NCBI GenBank assembly: GCA_000310025.1
Contig: FN648536.1
Coordinates: 78,946 to 142,945, forward strand
DNA length: 64,000 bases
Direction: 5' to 3'
Source of the DNA: Ectocarpus siliculosus
Lineage: Eukaryota > Sar > Phaeophyceae > Ectocarpales > Ectocarpaceae
Shown piece by piece: positions 34,501 through 45,813 of this stretch (the stretch's first letter is position 1; every line of letters begins with the position of its first letter). The notes beneath the pieces are model-generated. The model searched no databases. It was not told the DNA's origin and saw nothing but the letters and a program-made list of their open reading frames with translations. A program made the position numbers and the translations under genes.

Positions 34501-36926
34501 TGCCCCATACATACACCCCGCGAACGCCTGGCCCCTCGAGCTGGAGGATATTTCTGTCTTGCCTCGTGCGAACGGCGTGCTGCCTCTCCGGCTCTTGCTG
34601 TGGGAGCGAGACATCCCCGGACAGCGGCTATAGGTCAGGCAAACGGGTCAAGTTCGCACGTTGTGGAGTCAGAGCGCTGTTCGTAGCGGGGAGTTCCATC
34701 ATCAATAGGCAATATTGACAAGCTCTCCTCACAACCCGTTATCTGCAGTATGCACAATAGCCCATACCCAAGACATCGTATAACATTAGAGGAAGCATCA
34801 GTCACCGGAGCGTACGAACGTATCAATGAAGAAACCAAGTCCGGGGGGTCCCTCGAGGTGTATACACAACAAGCATCGACACGGAGCGATATTAGTCGAT
34901 TCAATCAAACATAGTCAGGAGCAGCACTAGCTGAAAATTGTGTGAAGGGTGTGGAAACCACGGTGTTCAACGGCAGAATACACAACCTTCATACAAACAT
35001 CAAGGCAAGACGTACCGTACGTGCTCCCCCTGAAGTCTGTTCCAGAGTTTCTTCTGAACAGAGGTTTTCCGCCAACATCGCCGACAAGCGATCCTGGTCC
35101 AAGCGGGCGAGGCTGCTGAAGTGACTGCGCGGAATGGATGGCGCGCTGGTGGCGGCCTGCCACGTCGAAAATGGTAGTAGTGAGAAGGTTGGAGTCTTTC
35201 CAGGGTTGCTTGGGGTCAGAATCAGTTGGGATCTGACCTTGTTGATACTAGTCTCCCCGACGATAGTTCCAATCACCAGCTGTGCTAGGGCAGAGCTCAT
35301 CAAGCAAGCACCGACTACACGAGCAGCCATTGCACTTGCTAAACGCACAACCACCGCACATGCTAAGTGAACAGTGCATGCGCAAAAAAGGAAAATGCCA
35401 AATAGTCCTTGATGGGATAAGCACTCGAAGGTCTCCAGCTACCGCACGAAGCGGCGTCAAGCGGGTACAAGCACGGCACACAAGGTCCGCATGATAAACA
35501 AGGCGTGCGCAAACAACGGGATTGAATTAATTCACAACACGCTTCGTCGTTCATGAGAACTGGCGAAATCTTCCTCTCAGTCACCATGAGACAGTTTGTG
35601 CATGCCGGGTTGGCCACTACAAGCACCCTGACCCCGTCCTTCGCACACTTCGCGAGGGCTCTGCCGTGCTCGGCCATGATCGGCACATTCTTGGCTATCA
35701 GATCCCGACGCTCCATACCCTAGGAAACGAAAGAGGAACGGAACGCGGTGTGTAGGCGGAGGTTTCGTTTGGCTTCAGGTGGATCCAAAGGCATATCGAT
35801 GCGTTCGAATGAACTTAGGAAACAGGAGAGCCGTGTAGATGCTTCATAGCTGAGGTCCATGAGCCGCATCTGATCACCACGCGTGGATGAACACTGCTAC
35901 ATCTACCATTCTGTGTTCTACTGGCGAACTCGACAAAAAGTACACCTAGTTGCCAACCGACCGATCTTTCGAGGGAGAATTTCCTAGAGGGTCTCACCGG
36001 CAGCCGCGGAAACCCTCCGAGGAGGACAGCCACGTCGGCCCCCTTGAACGCCACCTCCGGATCGCTTGTAGCAACAACTTCTGTCACCTAGATGGCCAAA
36101 ATGTTGATGAAAGGGGACGTTCTTCAGCGCTAATAGTTCTTGCATTGTACAATGCTTCTGCCCATCGTGAAATATATTAGACTCATATCACGTTGACGGA
36201 TAAGATTTTAAGAGCCAAACGCATCCAGAAATCATAATGCATAACCTAAAGATCGCACGTGCGTGAACGTGGGCGGAAACAAGCCCTATGGAAACAAACA
36301 CAGGTAGGCAAGAGTGTGGGATGGGTGGCGACCCTTCGCAGGAGAGGTAGTGACGGATTGAAGCAAAACAATGCACGAGCGCAAAACCTTTGCCCGTGGC
36401 GAACATTTGAACCCCCAAACATCTTGTGAATAGGGTTGCGGCACTCCGGTGCAAATGAAAGCATCAACGCTGCCATTGCATGGCAAGCCCGCCCAAAGTG
36501 AAGCACTATCGGTGCTCGGTCTCCGACGGAATCCGTGTGGAAACCAAGCACTTGGAGGGAAGCGACATGGACTTCCCTCCAGATTTCCTTCTTCCGTTCA
36601 TGTGTTCAGCCATGTGACGCGCAATAAGACAGACCCAAAGGGAAACATTGGCAAGTGCATAATTGAGCTGTGGCCTGACTCGTGAGTCTAGACCCAACGC
36701 TGACCACGCTATGGGGAATTCCCCCGCAATCAGCAACCCACCAGGTCGGAATTGCAGTCTTGAATTTCCATGGCGAAACCTTGCAGAGCCCCGACGCACG
36801 CCTCGATGTCTAGAAGTCGTAGCCTGACTTTGCGACCTTCCCCGAACACGCGGCCGTGCATGAGGAGTGGCACGAGGGCGTAAGCTATTTGACCCGCACC
36901 CCCGGTAATGGCGACACACACATCAC
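31538..36926 (-). CDS. NAD(P)-dependent malate dehydrogenase, cytosolic-type family
   Basis: This enzyme interconverts malate and oxaloacetate. Exons: about 36926-36742, 36087-35998, 35719-35585, 35156-35021, 34527-34287, 32581-32382, 31668-31538; all six joins agree in phase. Motifs in order: nucleotide-binding [54 protein letters not shown] (mobile loop with substrate-binding Arg), [12 protein letters not shown] (family NPANTN), LARLDQDRL (Asp and Arg of the active site), [15 protein letters not shown] (catalytic His), [14 protein letters not shown], and C-terminal [13 protein letters not shown]. About 372 residues are visible, longer than the usual 330 because of a tail in exon 5 ([15 protein letters not shown]). 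The N-terminal exon was not found: the first exon opens at an acceptor-like aacaag|GT in phase 1, and no in-frame ATG precedes it. Compartment is therefore unknown. Confidence 0.93.
33471..34105. mobile_element. Terminal-inverted-repeat element in a malate dehydrogenase intron
   Basis: TTTTTATGGGAGCGTGAAGT plus TGCGAGAAAAG at 33471-33501 is mirrored by its near-complement at 34074-34105. An extra copy of the inner motif (GCAACTTTTTGCTCCCATAAA) lies at 34008-34028. No transposase frame is present, so this looks like a non-autonomous DNA element of about 635 bp within the 1.7-kb intron 34286-32582. A target-site duplication was not resolved. Confidence 0.6.
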
Positions 36927-38296
36927 CTTGTTCAGATAGTGGAGATGACCGCCTTGGGTTCGAAGAGGTGCCGTGAACCGCCGCTGTCGGTTGGTAGCTT
37001 AGCGGATAGGGAGGGAGGTAGAGCAAGCGGAGGTGGGGTGCTGCGGGTCATTCTGTTGTTTTCGTTTTCGATCTTGGAAAGCCTAGAGGTTGGGAGCGCC
37101 CATGCCTTCTGCGTGGGCGGCGGCAACTTGCCAGCGTACCACATCAGCTGACAACGGTAGGATTGAGTAGGAACTGGACCCACTGCATCACCAAGAGAGT
37201 ACTAGCCAGAAATGTCTTGTGTGGAAAGATACAGCAGTGTTAAGGAGTGTGGCTGCTAGCATTAAATAGGGTACATCTTATTGTTGATAGGATGTGGGTC
37301 GGTCAGGAGGTATTCCTTCTTGTACCCCTACCCCCTAAGAATTGTCTACTCTGTGTACCCCGTGAAATGAAGTTGGATCCCCACTTCATCTCAGACCCTT
37401 GCTGATCGTCTCTCAGCAATAATAAGCAACTTTGCCATCTCAACGTGGTCGTGGACAAGAGTGCCAACGACAGAACCTTCATCTATCTCTAGGAGCAAGC
37501 TACCGCCCACGGCTTCGCCTCCTTAATTAAAGCAGTACCTCTGTACACACACCTATTTCGTTTACAACACATGTTTCGGCCCGGTGGGCCCGTTCAACAA
37601 AAAAATATCTGTCAAACAGTCAGAGAGCGTCCGGAGACAATAAAGAGGAGTACAAAAGCGACAACGATGCATGGCCAAAACCCAACAGCAGCTGGGCACA
37701 CCATGTGCCGGTACCGAAATAGTTGAAATAGTCTACAGCAGGTGATGTGCTGTATGTTGTAGGTATTGACATGTTGCCTCTTAGATTGCAAGCTGTATGT
37801 AGAGAGGCATTAAATATAAGCAGCTGACCTGTGACTGGAGACACCGACAGGAGTATCTTGGGTCACAAACGCAAGCGCCGTCCCCCAAAAGAGCGCGAAC
37901 AGCCGCATCACTACGGTCGTCGGGTCTATTGTCCATCGCACCGACGGCGGATGCGGCGCAAAACCGGGGATCTGCGTACAGGATTTTTCATCTTCCTAGG
38001 ATAGGTTTTTGTATCTGCGGAGCACCCCTCTTCTCCGGAGATTGCCGTATTGGATCGCTGAAGCCCGCCGCCCTCGAGCTACGAACCACAGCGCAGCTCA
38101 GCGAGTATCACCTTCACGCAGAGCGCGAGAGGTGTTCGTATCCTCGCCATTCCGTGCCTCGGTTGACAGCATATTTCATCATTCTTGAGGAGTGAATAAC
38201 CTTCGGTAAATCAAGAGAGAGCGGAGAGATTGTGGTTAGAGCTGCAGATTTTTGAACCGGCACACCGACGGCGTTGGAGGGCAACTAACTGCAGCC
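36927..38296. promoter_or_regulatory. Divergent intergenic region, malate dehydrogenase and lipase
   Basis: This 1.4 kb separates the first visible malate dehydrogenase exon (-) from the lipase start (+). It must hold the missing 5' exon(s) of the former and the promoters of one or both. No TATA box or other motif stands out. Confidence 0.4.
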
Positions 38297-41200
38297 ATGA
38301 TCGGGACGGCTCTCGACTGGGCGCACCTGTCATTTGTTGCGAGCGTGTTATGCCTATCCACGATAGGGCAGTACGTGCTCCTCGCTGTTCATGCTCTGTT
38401 TCCGTTTCCTCGGGCGCTGGAATGGCTGCATCGCCGGTCTCGACCACTACAGAGGTGATGAACGGAGGTGTTCTCCTCGCGGCTGCTGTGTAGCTGTACT
38501 ACAGCAGGTTTCCGGAGTTGAGGCCGGTTTCACCTTGCATCTCGGCAGCACGGTTCTTTGACTGTCATGCGGGGATGATATGCATACCACATTCAGCAGT
38601 AGGCGTGCCACCGGGCAACAAGACAGCAGTACGCTGTAGCTCAGCGCTGACTTGTAACCTTGGTATAGCCTAATGGTTTGATTTCGGCTTTCAATAAGCG
38701 GCCGCTGCTGCGGTTGTTGCGGCTACACCACATTATTTAACGAATTTTATACATGCAATGAACTTTTGTCAAGAATCGCATGGCTCGTGGTGGAGCGAAA
38801 GGTGTGTGCCAGGACATGTACTCTCTGCTGAATTGTCTCGCGGTTACCACTGCGGCTCCACAGGATCGCACCTATCCAACAAGGGCATGTGATGGCCCTC
38901 TTGCACTTTTCGGCAGCACGGGTGTTGTCTGGCTTCGTAATCGCGGACGTGGCACAGATGGGTCATCTCTGAGACTGCCTACAATCGCACATGCCATCAA
39001 CGACGTCTGCTGTTGGTCGGCTTACAAAGTGTTTTTCCGTCGCGCCCCGCTTCCAGTCTGTTCCGAGCTAACTTGGGGATGCGCTCGGCCGGAATCGAGG
39101 GTCGAAGGTCGGCCAGGGAGCTGGCGGAGGCCGTTGGGTTTTCCTTGGAGGATCATCACGCCGTAACCGCCGACGGCTTCGTCCTTGTGTTGCATCGCCT
39201 CGTGACCCCAGATAGACTGGTGAGTTGGTGAAGGTGGGTGACTGGGTGCACCCTACTGCTGCGAAGGAACACATGTGTTCATCTTCCTCTTCTGTCTCCT
39301 CCTGACTGCTGTCGGCGCAAGTCATGTGCCTCTTGGCGATAAGGTTGTTTTTTCGGACGGCTTCATCTATGCCCACCACCACACCGACGTGTTGGGCATT
39401 CTTCATCCCTCCGACCTCCTGTCGCGCCTGTTGTTCCTCTCGTATTGTTGGGAGGTTTCACGTGGCTCAATCAAGCGTTTGAAGCGGGTCTTGGGTCCCC
39501 CCTCCGCCGTAGCCACCTCGTGGTTGTGCCCGTTTCGCTCGCTTGATTGGACTTACCCCCATATGACCCAGACTGACTCACATGTAGATCGTAAATTTCA
39601 ATAGCCGCCCCATTCTCCTTCTCCCCACCACCGCCTTTTTTGTGTCGTTGCCGCGCCGTGTGTGACCGTTGCATTGAAAGCGGCCACCTGGTACTCATGC
39701 AAAGCCTAAAGGAGCGTGTTGATTTTCATATTTTCCCGCCCTCCACGGTAGAAAAATCAACGATTCAGCGGATATCATCGAATGAGAGTGGTGGGCAAAA
39801 CCGAGGGTTCGGCACTTTTTCCCATGGCCCCCTCCCCAACACCGCAGTCCGTAGTGGTTTTGCTGCCGTTGGGCTGCCGTTGAGATTTTGGCGTTCCCCC
39901 TGGCGTGGTGCAATCCGTAACAAACTATCTTTCCCGTACGGGGCGAGTTAAGAGGTTGGCCAACAAAGCCCCCCCCCCCTTTCCCCGACACGAGAAAAGC
40001 AGGACGGCACCGATGGTGATGGCGGTGGACGCTGTGAAGCCAAGAACATCAAGAGGCCAAGACCGGCGGTTCTTCTGATGCACGGTTTGATGCAGGACTC
40101 GGAGGCGCTTCTTTGCGGGGGAAGGTGGGAGTTGTTCACAGGCCGAACGTCACTGGTGTATGTATCTTGTGCGGTCTTGGATTGGGCTCAAGTAAATGCC
40201 GCAACGTTTGCCGCACAAGAGCCATGCACCCCACACACGCCCCGAACTCCGCTTCGCAGCAACATTTTGCCACTGATCTGCCCTTCCGCGAAATTTTGTT
40301 CCAAGTATTGTCACACCGATTCATCGCAAGATCTGTACGCCTACATGGTTTGTTCTTGCCAATGGCTGTGGCCATGCTAATTGAGCGATCAGGCGTAGAC
40401 TATTCCCGTGGTATAATACAACCCACGCGCGTACGTCCATTCCACTTGTTTCAGAGACCACGCGCTTGGGCTGCGGCTAGCGGCGGCAGGGTTCGATGTG
40501 TTCCTAGGCAACGCCCGGGGCAACCGCTATTCCCACAAGGTGCTCCACTCTCTGTTAACTGACTGTACTTGGATGTGTTGTATCATCGATTGTCCCCCGC
40601 CCCCCTTTTTGCACCTCAACATCGCTCCAGTTTAGCCTTTCCGTGGAAACCCCGATGTTCATTTTTCACTCTCTAGGTTAAGTAGTGCATGCTTGCGCTG
40701 TGGTTGGTCCTCTGATGTAACGAAATCCATTTGCTGCTTCACCTGCGACTGCAGTATTTCCGCTCCCCCCCAGCACTGAAGAAACACTTAGGACCTAACC
40801 ATTGTTCAATCAACCCCGCAATGAAACGCGTGCTCGTGCGCTTTGGCGTTGGAAACAAAAACCATCCCTCAGCACCTCCGACGATCGCCAGTCACCTCGG
40901 ACGCGTACTGGGACTTCAGCATCGACGAGCTGGCGCGGTACGACACGCCGACCATGATCGATCACGTCCTCAAGGTTTCGGGGTGAGGAGTCTCGAAACT
41001 GGCGACGCGGTACTTTAGCACTCGCGCGCGCAGATTGACGATGTAGTTTTTGTCGCAACAGGTCTTGAATGGTTTGCTGATGGCGGCGGTGGCACAACCC
41101 ACCACCGCAGGAGAGTATTTTGTTGTCGGCTAGAAGCGTACTGAATTTTTGTTTGTTTTGTTTTTTCGGTAGAAGCGGTCGTGGTGTGGGTGCGCCGTAC

Positions 41201-44200
41201 CACGTACCACGATACCACCGGTATCGAACCTGCTGGGGACGGAAGGCAGCTCTTCCTCTCCGACTCGTTCCCTCTCCGCCTGCTCGCGTCACCGCGTGGA
41301 CCCACGCAGACAAACCCAGCTGTGCTACATCGGGTTTTCCCAGGGAACGGCGCAGGCGTTCGCGGCCTTTTCAAGCGACCCCGACCTCCAGGCGAAGGTG
41401 TTCCTTTTCGTTGCGCTTTCTCCCGCCGTCCGCGCGAACCACTTGTCCAAGAGCCTGCTGCTGTCATTGGTCCAGGCCAATCTCAGGTATATCGTGGGGC
41501 CGTGCTACCCTGGGGTCGGAGTGTGGGCTAGTGGTGTTGTTGTCGTTTCGGGGGTCTGCTGTCGGGAAGGGGGGGTAGAACCAGCGGAGAAAGGTTGACC
41601 CAAGACCTTGGTTATTTTCGAGTGAGCAGGGCATGCGAGCCCGTGCACGGCAGAAGGGAGGGTCGCCCTTCTACAAACACATATTGTACACTTAACCCCC
41701 CAGATCTCCGTAGATCCGTATCTAGTGCCGAGTACACCTAGCAAGTGGTCCACGAATACACTTGGGATGCGATATCTGATCCCGCAACGAATTTGGTGAA
41801 AGGAATACGGTGGTGTTTGGATCGGACGGTGTGGTGTAAGTGCGCGTGATTGTCTGGCAAATGATGATATCGGCGATGTTTTGGCGCGATCAGGGCACGA
41901 AGGTTTTCGCTCTGGTTTAGGACGGCCTTCCTTTGGGTGAAATCCTTGCTTGCTTTGTTGGGTTTGGGACAGGTACACCAGCCGGCGGCGCTCATCTTGT
42001 TTGTTTGTTGCCAGCAAAAGGTACACAGAGCACAGCAGTTGGCGCGCGCACTGTCCTGGAAAACAAAACAACGCAGGTACCAAATCAATGCCAACCCTCC
42101 CTTGCCCACACCCGGCGCTCTGTTTTCGCCTGGCTTGGTTGGCAAACTGACGAACCGCTAATCAGGTTCATCTATCTCCTGTTCGGGAGAAGACGGATGC
42201 TACCGGTGGCCCTAACGTGGCAGAGGATGATGAGCCGCGAGTTCTTCGTGGCCACCATCGACGGGGCTATTTCCTACCTGTTTTCGTGGAGTGCGTCCGA
42301 GGTTGGTTTTCCCTTGACCGGCAGTTATGCTTCACTTTTTTGCACACGATGTTTCTGTGTGCCTGTGCCAAGCTGCAATTTTTGCTTTCTCTCTTGAATA
42401 GGTGTATAGCATCGAAGAGTGAAGTATGGTTTTCCTCCCGGTTGGTGGAACGCCTCCTCCGACCTGCTCGTCTCCGTCTGGAATGGGCAATGTTCTTTAT
42501 AACACCTTTGTAGTAGTGCTTGTTTTCCATTGTTGACACCCTCGCCTCGCTCGAGTACCTGCTTGCCTCCATATCCCCTCTTCCCGCCTTCCTTTTGAGA
42601 TGTGGAACAACCTCTGTTTCCCTCTCGCTTGGTTTCACCTGTGTCGCACAGGTTTCGGCCAAACGGAAACTGGAGGTGTACCCGCATATCTACAGCTTCA
42701 TCTCAGGTGGGCGGGATTGGAAAAGCGACAACTTGTGGTTGACAACGACCCAACTGGGAGGAGAGAAAAAGCGACTCTTGACACGCTTCTTCTTTGTTAA
42801 GGGCGTCTCAAACCTCCAACTCAGTCTTCCCGTGTGGCACGAGGCGTATCTCTATTTTATTGCTTGTGTGGTCGTACTGAATACGACATTTTGGCAGTAC
42901 ACGCGCCTGGCGAGGTGTCTCCAATAGGACGGGAAGGATGGAAATATTGCGTAACTGTTTTATGAAACCTCCCATGATGTGAGGCGACACTGTAAGAGGT
43001 GGTAACGACAATCAAGACGACAAGAAGCGAGTTTTTCCTTCGTATTTCGGGAGGATGTCAGGGCAATTTCCTAGGGCGTGCTAGCCATCAACGAAACCGC
43101 CAACATACCGTAGGTTGCATATGATATCACGCCCCCTGGACCGAGTTTCGAAGCCCGATACATCGGCGGGAAAAGCAGTGACGGTGCCGAAAATTTCGTC
43201 TCGTCGAGAGCTTTCCGAAAACGCATTCTCCAAGGTCGGCATCCTCTTGGCGGTGGAGAAATCGAGCTTTGAAAATCGGTCCAGTGGGTGTGGTATCTTA
43301 TGCAACCTACGGTAGACTGGTCAAGTTGTCACAGACGCGCCCTCGGCACCCCGCCTGAGATGCAAAACCACCACCCCCGACCGCCCTCAACATTTTCTCC
43401 AGGTCCAAGCCACCACGTTCGGTCACTAACCCTCTCTGCAAGTTCCATGGTCCCCGTGCGTATCCAACCGCCAGCGAAGTGCGTGCTTCTCAGGTTCCAG
43501 ATGGTGTGCTCGATTACTAACACTCTCTGCTCGTTCCATGTCTCTGTGCACGTACCCAACCACTATAATAGTGAAGTGCGTTCTTCACTGGTTCCAGATG
43601 ATGTACTCGGGCCGCCTGTCGATGTTCGCCGATGGGCCCGCTTCGCAGTACGTTCCCGTGACGTACGACGTCGCCAGGGTGTCGTGTCCGGTGGCAATCG
43701 TGTACGGAGGCCGCGATCATTTGGGTGAGCGTGCCCCCCCTCGCCTTCACGTGTCGTCGTCGGTCGTTGCTGCGGGTGTGTTGCCGTGAAGTCATGGGAG
43801 GGTGTCCACTATGTCTTGTTCCGGCCTCTCCCAAGAAAGAAACAAGAAAGAGAAGAGTTCCAGGGATGGGGGCTTTTTCCGCACGCCCTTGGCTGTGAGA
43901 ACTCGAGCTTCGAAAGCCAGCATAGGATGCCATCTCTCTTCCTCTAAAGGTAGTTGCGGGAAACCTGCTGGCACGAACAGACAACGTGAGGCGGTTCTTT
44001 ATCTTCCCAAATAATGAGCGAGGACACAAAACCGAAGACCGGCAAGCTGCGTGAAACGCGCCTGAAAAAGACTGGCGTGCGAAGCCAGAGACACCCTGTA
44101 CTTTTGCCATACCCCCTGGTCGTCAACACGCGCGCGCAATCCGTTTCCCCCGTGTGTGCCCCCGCCTGTTTGTCGACGGGTCCCGAGAGGTCGTCCTCGC

Positions 44201-44640
44201 CGCACGCCGTGGGCGCTCAATGACCCTTCGTTCCGCCGCTTCGTATTTCCACCGCTGCCGACGCCTGTTGCCCCGCAGTTGAGGTGGAGTCGCTGATAGA
44301 GATTCTGCCGAACGTGGTCCTGTCCATCCGGGAGGACAAGTACGAGCACCTGGACACCATGTGGGCGGACACTGCGAAGGACACGGTGTTCCCGAAGGTA
44401 TGGAGGCGTTTTTTGGCGTGCCCACACCCTTTGCCGCGCGCGTGCTTTTGTTTTTTTGGTCCCCTCTCGAGAAGGTGTGCTTTTCGCCCGCTCTCCGAGC
44501 CGCGCTCACCGGTTTTGTTTCGCATATGCGAAGCCTTAAAGAGTTAAGAGAGTGTGCGTGCCGTGCAGCGCCTGGCGTTTGTTGATGGCCTGTATCAGGT
44601 AACACAAAATCGCGATTGCGGGGTGCGATGTAGGCGGTAG
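38297..44640 (+). CDS. Acid-lipase-type alpha/beta hydrolase, 11 exons, 449 residues
   Basis: Lysosomal acid/gastric lipase family enzymes hydrolyse ester bonds of neutral lipids. Exons: 38297-38454, 39057-39219, 40003-40124, 40455-40539, 40873-40982, 41310-41486, 42166-42301, 42652-42706, 43572-43724, 44279-44397, 44569-44640; every join agrees in phase and the total is 1350 bp. The ATG has a fair context (gcagccATG). Residues 11-36 are hydrophobic (LSFVASVLCLSTIGQYVLLA), a signal anchor. AVGFSLEDHHAVTADGFVL is the family's N-terminal domain; VLLMHGLMQDS carries the oxyanion HG (134-135); DVFLGNARGNRYSHK follows. Catalytic triad: Ser223 in YIGFSQGT, Asp384 in GGRDHL, His410 in KYEHLD. Length and motif order fit the family. 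The last exon is the least certain, as its tail is not conserved and a further donor (CAG|gtaaca) lies in it. Confidence 0.93.
43106..43314. mobile_element. Palindromic MITE in a lipase intron, probably TA-inserting
   Basis: A 209-bp element with about 50-bp terminal inverted repeats: CCGTAGGTTGCATATGATAT and the following CACGCCCCCTGGACCGA on the left match the complement of the right end. Both ends are bounded by TA, as in Tc1/mariner-derived MITEs. No coding capacity; near-complete inverted symmetry. It lies in the intron 42707-43571. Confidence 0.85.
43424..43610. repeat. 93-bp tandem duplication spanning a splice acceptor of the lipase gene
   Basis: The unit starting with CACTAACCCTCTCTGC near 43424 is repeated from about 43517. 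The second unit contains the real acceptor (ataatag|TG) and the first codons of exon 9 (VKCVLHWFQMMYS). The first unit holds a decayed version (AKCVLLRFQMVCS) now lying in the intron, which would shift frame if used. Confidence 0.8.
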
Positions 44641-45044
44641 ACCACCGCTATCTTGACCCGGTAGCACCTATCTTCTGCCAATGGCTTGGAGAGCTGGTAC
44701 TGTAGCTAAAAGGTTATTTGCCAACAGCCGCGGTACGTTGTCATGGCACGAATCATAACCACCGTGCGCCAGTGCGGCTCAAGATGCTCGGTCGTGGTTC
44801 TTTCATGCACTCACTGAAGCTGTGCTCCAGCTGCTCCCTGGCGTCCGACGTTAGCGGCAGTGACACGCGTCGGAGATCGGTTTTCCTGGTGCTGTGCAGT
44901 CGATGCATGGCTGTTGCCCTCAGCACCGGACCCCCCCCCCCCCCCCCCCCTGGGCGCCCTTTGGCTGAACAGGGGGAGACCTTGGTGCGCCCAAAGGGTC
45001 CCACGACGGGAAAAGGGGGGCCTAACATTTGGTGACTGGGCCTT
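44641..45044. other. Lipase-serine acetyltransferase intergenic, left part
   Basis: No gene. Contains a run of about 20 C at 44931-44950, just before the assembly gap. Confidence 0.5.
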
Positions 45045-45144
45045 NNNNNNNNNNNNNNNNNNNNNNNNNNNNNNNNNNNNNNNNNNNNNNNNNNNNNNNN
45101 NNNNNNNNNNNNNNNNNNNNNNNNNNNNNNNNNNNNNNNNNNNN
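45045..45144. other. Assembly gap (100 N)
   Basis: Exactly 100 unknown bases, the usual placeholder for a gap of unknown length. Confidence 0.98.
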
Positions 45145-45813
45145 GGAACAGGGGTTTCCGAAGGGAAGGGAGGGTTTTTTGGGGGGCCCCCCCCCTTTTC
45201 CGGGGGGGGGGTTTTTGTTTTTTGGTTCCCCTTTGGAAAAGGGGGGTTTTTGGCCGCTTTTCGGGGCGGGGTTCCCGGTTTTTTTTTCGAATAGGGAAAC
45301 CTTAAAAGATTAAAGAGAGTGGGGTTCCCGTCAAGCCCCGGGTTTTTTTTAAGGCCCTTTTCCGGAAAAAAAAAAATCGGAATTGGGGGGGGGAATGAGG
45401 GGGGAAACCCCCCGTTTTTTGGCCCGGGAAGCCCTTTTTTTTTCCAAAGGGTTGGGGAAGGGGGTCCGGAAGTAAAAAGTTTTTTTCCAAACACCCGGGG
45501 AAGTTGTTCAGGCCAGAAATAAAACCCCCGGGGGCCCAGGGGGGCCAAAAAGGTTGGGTGGGGGTTTTTTAAGCCACCCACGAAAGGGGTGCCCCAGTGC
45601 TCCCGGGGGTTCGGAGTTAGGGGGAAGTAACAGGCTTGGGAAATGGTTTTTCCGGGTGTGGCCCAGTGAAGCCAGGGGTGTGCCCTTAACCCCGGGACCC
45701 CCCCCCCCCCCCCCCCGTGCGCGCACTTCGGCTGAGCAGGTGGAGACCTTGGTGCGCCAAATGTGTCCAACGACGGGAAACGGGGGGCCTACCATTTGGT
45801 GACTGGGCCTCAA
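45145..45813. other. Corrupted duplicate of the lipase 3' region, probably an assembly artefact
   Basis: The bases follow 44382-45043 in order at an offset of about 763-766, but with homopolymers stretched and many substitutions to G or C, for example GGGGTTTCCGAAGG for GGTGTTCCCGAAGG. It ends in a cleaner copy of GACCTTGGTGCGCC and TTTGGTGACTGGGCCT. No genes should be called here. Confidence 0.88.

Noticed and set aside
42421-42508. Exon-like sequence YGFPPGWWNASSDLLVSVW in a lipase intron
   Set aside because: Exons 42166-42301 and 42652-42706 join directly in phase and give the family sequence without it.
45319-45770. Open frames after the N gap
   Set aside because: They lie in the corrupted duplicate of the lipase 3' region and contain homopolymer errors.
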